In this document: positions 32,473-45,474 of the stretch, piece by piece | Layout: every line of letters begins with the position of its first letter | Position numbering within the stretch: the first letter of the stretch is position 1 | Assembly: GCA_020081605.1 (NCBI GenBank) | Contig: JAHREC010000018.1 | Span: 6,807,160-6,871,159, forward strand | Reading direction: 5' to 3' | Length of the DNA: 64,000 nucleotides | Source of the DNA: Albifimbria verrucaria | Lineage: Eukaryota > Ascomycota > Sordariomycetes > Hypocreales > Stachybotryaceae | The notes under the pieces: model-generated | The model's database searches: none | The model's input: the letters and a program-made list of their open reading frames with translations, nothing else | Told to the model about the DNA's origin: nothing | Program-made: the position numbers and the translations under genes

Positions 32473-35004
32473 ATGGACGGTTGGAACAACCTCCGAGCCG
32501 AGCTCGAACGCATGGCCAATGGCACGTTGGGGACGGAACACACCACCCGTAGCATGGCCGGCCTGATGTTATTATTACATCAAGGCCTTTCAAAAGAGGT
32601 AAATGAAGAGAAGATCCAGCTAACGGCCAGGAACAGGCCATAGCCGCAGAGACTGCCAGGATCGATGGCCTTGCCGAGAAGTGCCAAGCTGCCATTCAGC
32701 TACACAACCAGGCACGAGACGAAATGATCGGAAAGGCCCAGCAATTCGACGGGCTGGCCATCATCCAGACACTCCAGCTCGCGCAACAAGAGCTCCGGAC
32801 TCTCTCTGACGGTTTGAAGGACACGGACGCGGCCGTCCAGCAGGCCCGCGAGGCCATCACGAACATTGACTCCTCCAACACTGACTTCCTCCTGCATGTC
32901 GACCGCAATAACGACAGGGCACGGGAATATGCCGAGCAGGTTGGCGAGGATATGGAAGACAAGTTCGGCCAGCTCTTGGAAGCCGTCAATGGTATCCAAG
33001 GAGTGCTGGGCGGTCCTACCGGCCTCATAAGTTCCCTCCAGGCTGCTGAAAGCCACTTACAAGGCCAATGCCAAGGCCTCGGCGCTGTTCTCGACACCCT
33101 TCCTCAGAGCCACGAAATCGAAAACATCGTCAAGAGTCAGATTGACAGCGTCGGGCCGGCCTATCAAGCATTAGTTCAACAAGTCGAATCGGTACGCTGG
33201 GACATGGGTACGAGAATCGACAACCTCCCACGGCCGCAGAAGTATCCACTGTCGAACAACGACTGGCCTCCAAGATGGACGGCCTTCCTGGCGACGCCGA
33301 AATCAGAAAGGCAATCGCCGAAGAGACAGCCTCCTCCGTGAACAACAACACGTCGTGGATTCAAAAGTCGATGGCCTACCAGGCCGACTTGAAGAGGTGT
33401 ACACCCGGCTGTCTTCACAACTGCACGGCCTCCCAAGAGAAGTCGATATCAGATCGGCCGTCACTCACGGGACGGCTCTCCTCGTCGAGAAACAACAAGA
33501 TATGGCCTCTCAGCTACACAGCCTCCCTACCACTATCGACGAGACGCAGAAAAGTCTAGCTTCGAAGCTAGATGGCCTTTCAGGCCGAGTCGACCAGGTC
33601 CAGCAGGAATTTGGTTCCAAGTTGGACGATCTTCCGAGCAATGCTGAGCTCAGATCGGCCATCGTACAAGGAACGGCCCCTTCTCGACAACCAAAGGGGA
33701 TGGCCTCTCACCTGTACAACCTACCGGACCGTGTCGACGAGATGCACCAAGGTCTGGCGTCCAAGCTGGACGGCCTTCCAGGCCAGGCCCACGTAGAAGC
33801 GGTCGTCAACCACCAAGACATGATCTCCCACCAACTCTTGGAGCTCGACAACCTGGCGCGCTTCCACGTCCCCGAACACCTGGCCGCTCTCGGCTCCGAC
33901 TTGGAGTCCATCATCGACGTGGCCATGACCAACTGGGCTGGTGTCAGCATCCACCACACCAGTAAGGAGACGTCGGCCCTGGCCACCAAGGCCCAAGTAG
34001 ATCAGCTGGCCAGCTTGATCAAGGACGGCATTCAGGCTTCGTTGTCTAAGAACGACACAATCCCAATCTTGGAGGAGGTCAAAACCACTCTTAGGGACGA
34101 CGTAGCCTCTGCCACGGCCGTCCAGTCGCTGAACCCACGCCTGGAAACCATGCAAGCAACATTGGACATGATCCCCAACCAACAGTCCGTCCAAGAGCTC
34201 GTCAAGCAAGCCATCGCCGACGACAGAAAGAAGCTCTTGGAGGACATGTCCAACATGGTATCCCAAGGCGCGCAAATGTTCAGTGACAAGGACCGCCAGG
34301 CCTATATTCTCGAGCAACGTTGTGAAGAACAGACCGAGGAGCTTCAGCGAATTCGAAATGCTCAGTCTCAGGTCCAGCAACGTTGTGAGGAACAGGCCAA
34401 CGAGCTTCGTCATCTCCGACAAGCTCAAGCCCAGGCCCAGGCTTTCCAGACGCGCTGCGAGGTGCAGGCTAAGGAGCTTCGTCAACTACGAGAGGCCCAG
34501 ACCGAGCAGCAGGCCCTTGCACAAAAGGCTCTGACCGACAAAGACGCAACCATTCATCGGTTGCAAGGAGAGCTGAGTGGCTCAATCGAGCGATGCGAGG
34601 CTCTCCGCAAGGGTCACGACGTCTACATGGCCCAACTGATGGACGTAGAGGCGGTCGCTGATGCAAGCGAGGACAAGGCTCAAGCTTTAGAGGCCTCTCT
34701 GGCTGAGCGCGATGCCAAGATCAAGCAGCTCGAAACAGAGCTCTCGCAGACCGCCTCCACGGCCACGGCCACGGCCCAAGAGGCAACGCCGGCCAGCCGA
34801 AAGCGTCGCAGGCAGGAGGAAGAGGAAGAGGAAGAGGAACGACAGACCGAGCCAGAGATTCCCGCCTCCTCCGACATATCCTCCTTGATGCACGCCGCTG
34901 CCGGACAATGCCGCGGCCTCCAGTTAGTCCCCAAGCCCAACGGACCCAGTCGCAGTACCTCCCGCTACATGTCATCACAAAGGTCATTCCAGCCTCGGCG
35001 GTAA
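32473..35004 (+). CDS. Gene G: coiled-coil protein with DGLPG repeats
   Basis: Start ATG at 32473 (MDGWNNLRAELERMANG). One-base gaps near 32628, 33236 and 33330 give one frame of about 844 residues. The first third is helical. The centre (33240-33830) carries imperfect repeats of about 45 residues with SK(L/M)DGLPG, a V-E-hydrophobic helix, then AEIRKAI or AELRSAI and GTALLVEKQQD. The third gap was placed so that TALLREQQHV matches the next copy. A second coiled coil follows (RCEEQTEELQRIRNAQ, repeated three times with CEEQ/CEVQ), then an acidic patch after a basic nuclear-signal-like KRRRQ and a basic C-terminus. The repeats resemble elongated fibrous proteins. The function is unknown; divergent pairing suggests it works with gene F. 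Confidence 0.62.
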
Positions 35005-35197
35005 AGGCGGAAAGCCTGGTCAGGTTCCAGCGGGAGGGAACCGTTGGACATTGGTATTGCCTCAAGCGTGTCTTTGAAGGCAGGTGGACCGGGGCAGGCC
35101 ATGCATCACACCCTACGAACAACTGCTCTCAACACGGCAAAAGTGTCGTCTCGTCTCCGTCCGGGAGATTGAGGGGTTAGGATGCTAGATTTTTACC

Positions 35198-35262
35198 TGT
35201 AGGCCACTACTGGCTTGGTTGGCCTTTGGCCAGGTCGCTCTGGGAAGGTCAAAATGGCCTTT
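35198..35262 (+). repeat. GGCC motifs 3' of gene G
   Basis: TAGGCCACTACTGGC, TTGGCCTTTGGCC and ATGGCCTTTGAAC lie about 200 bases after the gene G stop, in sense orientation, preceding the repeat tract. The block is less regular than those after genes A, C, D and F. Confidence 0.45.
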
Positions 35263-35299
35263 GAACTTTGAGCCACCAAAATTTTTTCGACAACGTTGA

Positions 35300-36130
35300 G
35301 TCCCAGACCAACTCGAAAGGAGTCCGTCACACTCCTTGTCGCAGCAACGCTCCCATCCACAACATCCACGAGACCGCCCACAATGGAGCTGCACCATTCG
35401 CAATGCCCACAGGCCCGTTGGCATGGTGCAGAAACCCACGCGTAAGCGCGTCCACGAGCCCATTCACGATGCGACCCGTCCATACATCCACGAACCGTTC
35501 GAGATTTCAGTGAGCGCCTCCACAATGTCCACGAACCAGTTTATGACGCATACAAGGCTTTGTACAGGTTCTCCATTCCGAAAGGCATGCGCGAGCCTAT
35601 CGCAATCGTCACGAGTCGACTGATACTCGAGCCTACACACGCGCGTCAACAACCCTACTCACAAGGCCCACGAGGTTGTTTGCCGACAGGCGCGCTCAAG
35701 TCTATTTACAATGCTCGCGAACCCTCCCACGATAGTCTAAAACACGTCTGTAATCCACGAACCGTTGGATACATCTGCGAGCCCATCTACAAGCATATCC
35801 ACAAGTCCGTTCCCAAAGTCATCAAACCCGTCTGCGACGCCTATACCCTCAACAACATCCACACCCAGGGCATTTACCACAAGACTGCTCACAAGGCCAA
35901 AGAGGCCGTCTACAGTGCTTGCGAAGCTGTCCATAGCTTCAATGCCTACAGGCGCGCTAAGAAACCTCCTCCTTACGCTGGGGAATCTGCCACCCATGTC
36001 TCAGAGCCGTTCGAGATGTCCGCGAGTCCATCCGCAAGCTTATCCAAAAGCCCATTCACAAGTTTCACGAGCCCATCCACGAAGACTACCGCTGTTGACT
36101 ACATACTCGAGCCCGTACTGCGTTGTATCC
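35300..36130 (+). repeat. Degenerate minisatellite tract downstream of gene G
   Basis: Diverged 24-30 bp units with CACGAGCCC, CATCCACGA, CTACAAGC and GAGATTTCAG-type words, in the same sense as gene G. The long open frames through it (for example 35560-36243) are repeat by-products: their translations are rich in EP, HK and SP without domain character. Confidence 0.6.
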
Positions 36131-37240
36131 CTCAGACACCCGAACCGACACACCCTCACGAATTCTGTATTGTTGAAGTCTTGCAGTTCACCATCTGGCC
36201 GTTGACCCAGGGTAGGGGCTCGGAGGTTGTAGATGGTGGGTGACGCGAAACAGCCCACCGAGGAACCCCAGTGGGTCAGGTTTTGGGACCAATTACGTTG
36301 CATTACTGCATGGGATTGTCCCTCTGAATGATTGCCAATTAAGTAACAGCGGCCCCTGTCCTGCAGACACAGAGAGTTCACTGACAGCCTCGAGGGCCAA
36401 GACATCACCTCGTTGACAAAAGCTTTGCGACAGTGACAAAGCATGTGCACTCAAATCCACAAGAAGCCGTAGCGGCCCTTGCTCCGACGGCCTTGGAGAG
36501 TCAAGGTCACGCCCTAGTCCACCGGTACCCTGCGACGTACCGACTTGCCTACACGGCAATGGATTGCCTCCACCACGTTCTCTGCCGAACCCGCCGTGTC
36601 ATCGAGATTCAGCCACCCCTGGAGAAGCTTCAGTCGTGTGGATCATGGCACCCAAACGCCTGAGCTACAACCCAGTCAACTTCTAAGTAAGTCACGACAT
36701 CTTCCAGATGGCTCAGATCAAGTGTATACCTGACATTGTGGTAGACCCTCGAACGAACGAGCTCGGGATCCAAAATCCATCGTTGTACCACGCACACGGC
36801 AGCCCACGTCGCGTGGGGAGACACAGAAATGGTCATGGACATGAGACGTCCACGGGACTCAACTGTGTTACGCCACAAATCATTGCTGTGCACACCATCG
36901 TCGCGGATTTTAACAGTGCTATCACTGAGATATCTATGGCCACCACTTTCAGCAAGGGTTTATTAATTTCGAGATAAAATAATTGATTATCAACTGACAT
37001 GGGTGAATACACAGCGATGATATCCCCATCCCGCTAATGAATGGACGAACCAAAAGTCTGCGCATGGACGGAAAGACTCAACAACGAAAGAATCCAGCCA
37101 AACGTTCTCGTCCATTATCCTGCAAGGCGCTCTAGGCTGTTTGACGACAATCCTCCATAATGCACATGAGTGCTCCTTTCCGTCTCAGGTCTCCTGGGCC
37201 CCTACCCTGTACTCTGCCATATTACAAGGAAGCCTAACTG
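36131..37240. other. Gene-free transition to AT-rich block
   Basis: Ordinary base composition with only short open frames on both strands. Nothing recognisable is seen before the abrupt change to AT-rich DNA at about 37240. Confidence 0.5.
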
Positions 37241-40200
37241 CAAGTATATTATATAACCTAGATAGATTATATAAAAGTTTATATAGGAGTGTGTATAGAC
37301 TAGACTAAAGATAGAGGGTAGATTATATAAAAAACGAAAAAGTAGATTATATTAAATATTTTTAAGCTTAAAATAAATAATAAATAGATTAATCGATAGT
37401 TAATATCTAAGAGTACTATATACTAAGAGAAGATAATATTATAAATAACTAAGTATATATAATTTAATTATATAGGCTATAATATTATTAAAGGTTAATA
37501 TTAATAAAATATATTAAGGATAAAATAAAGTAAATTTAAAGAGATTTAATATTTTTATATATTATTAAATTATTAGGAATTTAGGAGATTATTTAGAAAA
37601 GAAAGAAAAAATAAAAGAAAAAAAAATAGAAATAATAATATAAAGTAGCTAAAGTTTATTAATAAATATTATTATTATAATAATAGATTTATTTATTTAT
37701 ATTTTAAAATAAAGAATTTTTATTTATAAAGAATATTAATATATATATACTATAATTAATATTTTAGCTTATTTAAAAAATAAATATTTATTATTCTTTA
37801 TTAAGGTAAAAGTTTATATTCTAAAAAGATTAAAAAACTACTTAATTTTATATAGAATAAAGCTAAGCTAAAGGATTTTATATTCTTAAACCTATATTAT
37901 AAATCTATATATTAGCTTATTATCTTTATTAATAAGTAATTTAATTATAAATAGTATAATTTTATATTTAAGGTTATTTAGAAAATATAAAACTATTATT
38001 AAACTAAGTATAGTTAAAATAATAACTAAAAAAAAGGGTAAAGTAAATAATAAAGGATTAAGGTATTTAAGGGTAGAAAAAATATATTATAAAGAATAGA
38101 TATTAAGTATTAGTATTTTTTTATTATTTAAGTAGCTAATTAATAATTTAAGATTAATTAAAATAATAAAGATTATTAAAATAATATTATTAAAGAGTAT
38201 ATAGATTATTATACTTTTAATAGGCTAAAGGTAATAATAAGGTATTTTTATAAATTAAAGAAAAGAATAATTAAGGTTATAAATAATAAGCTAAAGCTAA
38301 ATATATAACTAAATAGAATAAGCTAGGCTATATACTTAAAAGAATTAAAGCTTAATTAATTATATATTATAATTAGAATCTATATAAATAAAGATAAGAT
38401 TATACTTTTATATATATTAACTAGCTTAAATAGGGTTCTAGAATAAGCTAGAACTATATTAATATTAAGTATTATTAATTTAATAATATTATTTAAGGTT
38501 AAATAAAAGAAAATATTTATAAAACTATAAATATTATTTAATAATTAACTTAAAGATAATATATAGACTTATTATAAAAAGGTTTAATAAAGGCTATTAT
38601 ATATATAGTATTAAACTTAGAAATAGAATAATTAAAATTAAAAATAATTACTATATTAAATAATTAAGCAGTAAGAGGATATATAGGATAAATTTAAAGA
38701 TAGTATATTAATTAATAAAAAGAAGTATATATTTAATTAAATAGATTAGTTTTGCTTAAGTATAATTATAAGTATACTGGATTATTAGTTAATTAATAAT
38801 TATTATAAGAGTATTTTATTTAATATTCTTTTTATATTAAGGATTAATAAAAATAAAGAATAGATTAATATATTATTATATATAATAATTTATTTAATTA
38901 TTATTAAGATTATATATATATTTATATTTTATTAATTATAGCTATAAAAAAAAATAAAATTAAAGAGAAAAAGAAAATAATAAATAAAGAAAATACTATT
39001 AGGTAATTTATTAGGCTTTTTTAGTTAATAAAGGAAAAAGTATAATAATTTATAGTATTAATATTAAAAGCTAAGGATATTGAGCTAATATTAATAGACT
39101 AAATATATAATATATAATTATATAAGCTTAAGATTTAATATATAATTACTATAAATAATAATATTAACTAGTAGGGTAATAAAGTTATATTTAAGAAATT
39201 ATATTTTTTTATAAACTAATTAAGTAATAGATTATATATATTATTAGAAAAAACCTAATTATTATTAACTAAATTAACTATAATAAATAAAAATAAAGCA
39301 GAAGGTTTAGCTTAATTACCCTAAATTAAATAATTAAACTTAGAAAATAATTATAATAATAATTAAATTAGTTATTTATTTATATAAAATAATTAGAATA
39401 TATAATTATAAGAAAATAATAATTAGATTTTAAATAGAATTAAGGTTAATAAAAAATTATATATAAACTAACTAAAAAAACTAAGAGGGTTAATTAATAA
39501 TTTAAATATTATTTAAATATATAGGAGGGATTTTAATAATTTCTAATAATATTTATAATTACTAAAGTAAATAGTTAATAGAATATCTATATAAATATAG
39601 AAGATAATAAGGCTTTAAATAATAAATATTATTAATAGAGGGTTATATAATATATTTATATATAATAATATAATATATAATATTATATTATATACTAAAA
39701 ATTTCTATAGTTTAAATAAATTAAAAATTATATATTAATATTTATTATTAAAGATTAAGGAGTTAATTATATAATATATATAAATAATATTATTATTTTA
39801 ATAAATAATATAGAATATACTCTTAGGAGTTAATAAATATAGCCTATATTTATAGGCTAATAGAATAATAAAGTATAGCTATAAATTAATTAAATAATAA
39901 AAAGTATTATTAATTAAAAAAATAATATTTAAGTATTTAATATAGAATAATAAAGAAGATAAGGAGTAGGGTATATTAAAGGGTTAGGTTAATATTATAG
40001 TTTCTTTAGAGGAAAAATAGGATTCAATAGGCCTATATAAAGTATAATCTAAAGATAAACTCCAGAGGATAATATAATAGTATTATTAATGAATTTTTAG
40101 CTATATATTAAATATTAATATATAAAAATATATTATTATTATTATTATTAATTAATATTTAAATAAAATATTTAATAAAAATAAAGAAGAGTATAAGGAA

Positions 40201-43200
40201 TAGAATAATAATAAAGATAGTATTAATAATAATATCTAGGATTTATAAGCTAAATATATTTTATATATAGTAAGTATAGTATATACTTAAGATATATAAT
40301 AAAGACTATTTAATACTATACTAATAAAAGAAAAATATTATTATATTAATTATAAATAGTATCGGTTCTTAGGGTTTATATTAAGAGAATTTATTAATAA
40401 TATTATAAGGTAGATATAAAATAAAGTATATAATAAAGAATAGTATTAAGTTAGATTTAAATAATATATATAATTATAATATATAAATATAGAAGAATAA
40501 TTAAAAAGAATAATATATAATAAAGATATTAAATTCTAAGGTAACTAAAAATAATAATATAGGCTATTATATAAAATAAAAGCCTAATTCTCTAAATAAT
40601 AAATATAAGCAGCAATAAGAGTATATTATTTATATTTTTAATATATTACTCTTTTAATAAAGTAACTATAATAATTATATTATTAATTATACTATAATAA
40701 GATTTTTATAAATAGTATAAGTAAGTAGGAATTAATATATATATATAATAAAGCTATAGAGTAAATTAGATAGTATTATTAATTTTTATAATATTAGAGT
40801 TAGCTATAATAAAAGGGTTTAGAGAATTTCTTAATTATTTATAGATTTAATAATAGCTTAATTATATTATAATAAATAAAAGCTATATAATTCTTAATAA
40901 TATAGGTAGCTTCTAACTATAAATAAAGGAACTAGGGTAAATATTAAGAGTAGTTAATATATAGTTTATATTTTTTATTATTATACTAGCTTTATTAAAT
41001 AAAATAATATTATTCTTAGTATATAGCTTAATAATAGAATAAATAAGAGTATATTATACTATAATAATAAAAGATAATATTAAATATAGAGCAGCTATTA
41101 TAAAATATAATAAATAGAACTAAGAAGTATATAATATAACTAAAGCTAAAATTAATAAATTAATAAGAAATAAGAAGATAAGATAGATTATTATTTATAT
41201 AAATATAATTAAGTATATAAAAATCTAAGGAAAATATTAAATTATTTAATCTATTATAATAAAGTTAATATAGTAATAAATAAGGTAAAATAATTAAATA
41301 AATAATTAATAAATAAAAGAATATAAATAATTATAATAATAAATATATTAAGGCTTAGAGTAAATATACTAAATATATAGTTAATTATTTATATAAATAT
41401 ACTAAAGAAACTATAGGATTTTATATAAGAAAATAAATAAGCTAGAAAGGATAGAGGTAGTTATAAGGTTATTATTATAATATTATTAAGGGGTTATATA
41501 ATAAGCTTAAAATAAATATAAAGGAGTTTATTAAAAAATTAGAGTATAGAAGGGTAATTCTAGATTAAATTATAAATAAAAATAGATAGTAGATTAAATA
41601 TATTAATATAGAGAAATTATATAATATTTATTAAAGAGTATTTAAGGTAATTAGTTTAATAGGATTAAATTAAGTAAAATTAAAGAAAAAGGAAAATAAA
41701 AAGGATAATAATAAAATAAAAAGGGCCTAGAAAGTATAGATAATAAAATAAAATTATAATTTAAAGGCTAAATATAAAAATTATAAAATAAAAGCTAAAA
41801 GATTATAATAAAAAGAATAAAGAAAATAAAAGAATTAAATAAAATAAATAGAATATTAAATAATTAAGTAGGTTAATATTTTATTTATAAAATAGCTAAT
41901 ATAGAAGAATATAAATATATAATAATAGAATATTTATAGAAAGGGAATTAAATATAGAATATAATAAAAAGAGCTATAAAATATTAATAAAAGATATTTT
42001 CTTATAGAAATAGCTAGAGATATACTTAGGGTACTTTTTATATAGAGTATTATAAAAACTATATAAATAATAGAAAATAAAGATAAAGGATATAAATATA
42101 TTCTTATAGGTTAATAAAGGCTAATATTAATATATAGAGCTTTTAATTAAAATAATATTAAGTATTTAAGTAGGATAGTAAATTAAAAGCTAGGAAATAC
42201 TTTAAAGGCTATTAAAGGAGGAGAGTATAGAAAAAAGAAAATTAATAAAGATAAATAATTTTATTAGCTTAAAGGAAAAATTTAATAAGCAGGGGTTAAG
42301 ATAAATTAATTATATTAAATGTTTTATTTATTAAATAAAAAGTAGGAAAATAAAATAATAAAATAGGCTAAAAAGAAAGATAATAAGTAGATTTTCTAAA
42401 GATATTTAAAATAGAAAGTTAAATAAATAAAATAAAAGAAATATAAAGATTAATTCTAGGATATATATATTTATATATTAAAAATAAATATATAAATAAT
42501 AAGCTAAATTTATTAAAAAAGATTAAAAGAAAAATAATTAAATAAATTAAACTAATTAAAAAAGTATAAATAATAAAATATTATTAAATAAGCTAAACTT
42601 ATTAAAGAAAGATAAATAGAATTAAGGTTATAGATTAATTAAGGGTTATAATATAATTAAATAAAAATTTTAAAAAGAGTTAAGTTATTTATTTAGTATT
42701 TAGGATAGTATAAAAGGTAGTATTAACTCCTAGTAGGATTATAGAGTTAAAAGAAAATATAAATTTAAGAGAAAAATTAAGCTTAGTATTAAATAGTAAT
42801 TAAATAAATATTATAATATAATTAAAGAAATTAAACTTATTAAATAAGGGATAATAAATAAAAATATATTAAATAAAATAAATATAATAAAAAGGGTTTC
42901 CTATATAATAAAATAAGCTAAACTTATTAAATAAAGATAAATAAGGTTTATTTAATTATTTAGCGCTAGGCAGAGAAAAGAAAGTAATAGAATAGCTATA
43001 TAAATATATATATATAAATATATAAAAAGAGCTTAGAGATAAGCTATATTAAATAAATAATATTAGCACTTAGTAAAAAGGGTTTAAAAGATAATATAAA
43101 TCTAGAATAATCTAGCTAACTAAAACTAAGGTTATTATTAAATAATTATTAAGATATAAATAAATAAACTAAACTTATTAAAGAAGGATTAATAATTAAG

Positions 43201-44990
43201 AATATATAATAATATATATAGTTAATAAAATTAAACCCTTATAGTAATAAGAAATATTAATAGGCTATTAATAATTTTTTTTTATAGAGTATTTAGATTT
43301 ATATTAAAAGACTAGGGTAGTTAATAATTTTTTTTTAACCTATTAATAATTAAAGAAAAATAATATAAATAAATTAAATAAATATTATAAAAAAATAAAA
43401 TAAGATAGATTATATATTAGTTTTTATTTAAAATCTTTTTTATATTTTTATTTATTTATTTTAATTAATTATATATATATATATATATATAAATTTTTAA
43501 AAATTAAATAAATTAATAATTATATAAATTAATAATTATATTTAATAATATTATATTTTAATTAATAAGAATTAATATTATTTTATTTTAAAACTTTATA
43601 AATATTAATTATAATATTATTAAATTATTATATTATTTTATATTTATTAATTTATTATTTTTTTATTAATATTTTTTCTTTAAATATATAATTATTAATA
43701 TAAATTTAATATTTAATTTTAATATTAATATTTTATATATTATATATATAAATTTATAAAAAAATTATTAATTTAAATTTTTAAAAAATATATATAAATA
43801 TATATTTAATAAATTAAATCTATAAATATTAAAAAAATATAAATTATAATATATAATATAATTATTAAATAATTACTAAGTATATTATATATATAATTTA
43901 TAATTATATTTATAAATATTTTATTATATAAAATAATAGCTAGCTATATTATTATTATCTTATAATACTTATTATATTATAGCCCTATTACTCTATAACC
44001 CTATAGCTCTATAGCTTTATTATATTATTACTCTATAGCCCTATAGCTCTATTATACTATTACTCTATTACCTTATTATATTATTATTCTATTACTCTAT
44101 TACTCTATAGCTCTATATAATAGCTAGCTTTATTATTATTACCTTATAGTACTTATAGCCTTATTACTTTATTATACTATTACCTTATTACTCTATTACT
44201 CTATAGCTTTATATAATAGCTAGCTATATTATTATTACTTTATAATACTTATTACCCTATTATTCTATTATATTATTACCTTATTATTTTATTATTCTAT
44301 AGCTTTATATAATAGCTAGCTATATTATTATTATTTTATATTACTTATTATTTTATTACTTTATTATACTATTACTTTATTACTCTATTACTCTATAGCT
44401 TTATATAATAGCTAGCTATATTATTATTATCTTATAGTACTTATTATACTATTACTCTATTGCCTTATAGTTCTATAGCTTTATAGCTCTATAGCTCTAT
44501 AGCCCTATAGCCCTATAGCCCTATAGCTCTATAGCTCTATTACTTTATTACTCTATTACTTTATTATATTATTACTCTATTATTTTATTATTCTATAGCT
44601 TTATATAATAGCTATATATATTTAATATTATTTTATTACTTTATTATATTATTATTAACCTACTTTATAATTTTATATAATATATAGCTATACTTTTATT
44701 ACCTTATTGCTTTTATAATTTTACTAGTTTTATAATTTTATTATTTTATTATATTTATAGCTTTATTATTATAATACTTTTATAACCTTATTACTCTACT
44801 AGCCTAATTAAAATAACTTATTTTATAGCTTTATTTAATAATTAATTATATTTTTATTACCTTATTATTTTTATAATCTTATTATCTTATTATACTTATA
44901 GCTTTATTATTATAGCGCTTTTATAGCCCTATTACCTTATTAACCCTAGCTAAAGTTATCTACCCTATAGTTATTATATATTATTGTAGA
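37241..44990. repeat. RIP-like AT-rich repeat block
   Basis: About 7.7 kb in which G and C are rare, TpA steps dominate and CpA/CpG are almost absent. Remaining cytosines are nearly all in CT or GCT context. This is the signature expected from repeat-induced point mutation, the fungal process that converts C to T (preferentially in CpA) in duplicated DNA. No open frame of 60 codons exists in it. The original transposon or transposons cannot be identified by eye. Confidence 0.85.
43930..44625. repeat. ~97 bp AT-rich satellite
   Basis: The landmark TATAATAGCTAGCTATATTA (with small changes) recurs near 43936, 44121, 44218, 44312, 44410 and 44610, i.e. at about 94-100 bp or twice that. The spacers are ACTCTATTA/CCTTATTA words. 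This lies at the right end of the AT-rich block. Confidence 0.7.
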
Positions 44991-45020
44991 GGGGTATTCC
45001 GTGCTTGGGTATAGGGTTAA

Positions 45021-45022
<2 letters not shown>

Positions 45023-45087
<65 letters not shown>

Positions 45088-45175
45088 CATACGTGAATGT
45101 GTCTGCCACTACTACTAAATTACGACAACTACTACTACTACTACTAATAATAATAATAATAATAATAATGGGGCG
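45023..45175. repeat. GT, CTA and TAA microsatellites
   Basis: A GT run (45023-45064) grades into GTATGT units, then after about 20 bases into CTA (45130-45147) and TAA/AAT (45146-45170) trinucleotides. They mark the boundary of the AT-rich block. Confidence 0.9.
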
Positions 45176-45281
45176 TAGGGGCGGGCCGTAATGCATCGGG
45201 TGAATTTTGACCCCGGGGCGAAAATAAGTGGGTCTACTCTAATAGAACGACATGCAACAACTGAGTGCCACTGATGGTGGA

Positions 45282-45474
45282 ACTAACTACCATATTTCAC
45301 CCCGGGGCGAAACTGACATACGGGCCCTTCTACCAAACTCCAACCAATTCCCTACAAACAGTCGTATGTGTTTCACCCTGCCAAACCGATTTATTTATTG
45401 CATGTCAGATGTCCTGGTTCGGAACCATAGTAAATGAATCAGTTTCTGCCCCGGGGCGAAATATGGTAGTTAGT
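45282..45474. repeat. 34/35 bp inverted repeat with CCCCGGGGC core
   Basis: The left arm (45282-45315) reads ACTAACTACCATATTTCACC then CCGGGGCGAAACTG. The right arm (45440-45474) is its reverse complement with one substitution and a one-base length difference. The spacer is 124 bases. A third copy of the core (CCCCGGGGCGAAA) lies at 45211-45223. It could be a small inverted-repeat element or a regulatory site upstream of the DGQHR gene. Confidence 0.75.

Noticed and set aside
32599..32636. 38-base intron (GTAAAT...CAG) in gene G
   Set aside because: Shorter than plausible for these fungi; adding one base near 32628 gives a continuous helical sequence, in line with the other minus-one sites.
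8348..35004. Island as a Starship giant transposon
   Set aside because: No tyrosine-recombinase (DUF3435) captain gene or clear ends are visible in the window; only the DUF3723-like layout of gene H, outside the island, hints at it.
36630..36893. Minus-strand 87-codon frame
   Set aside because: Looks slightly protein-like but has no extension, splice partner or motif.
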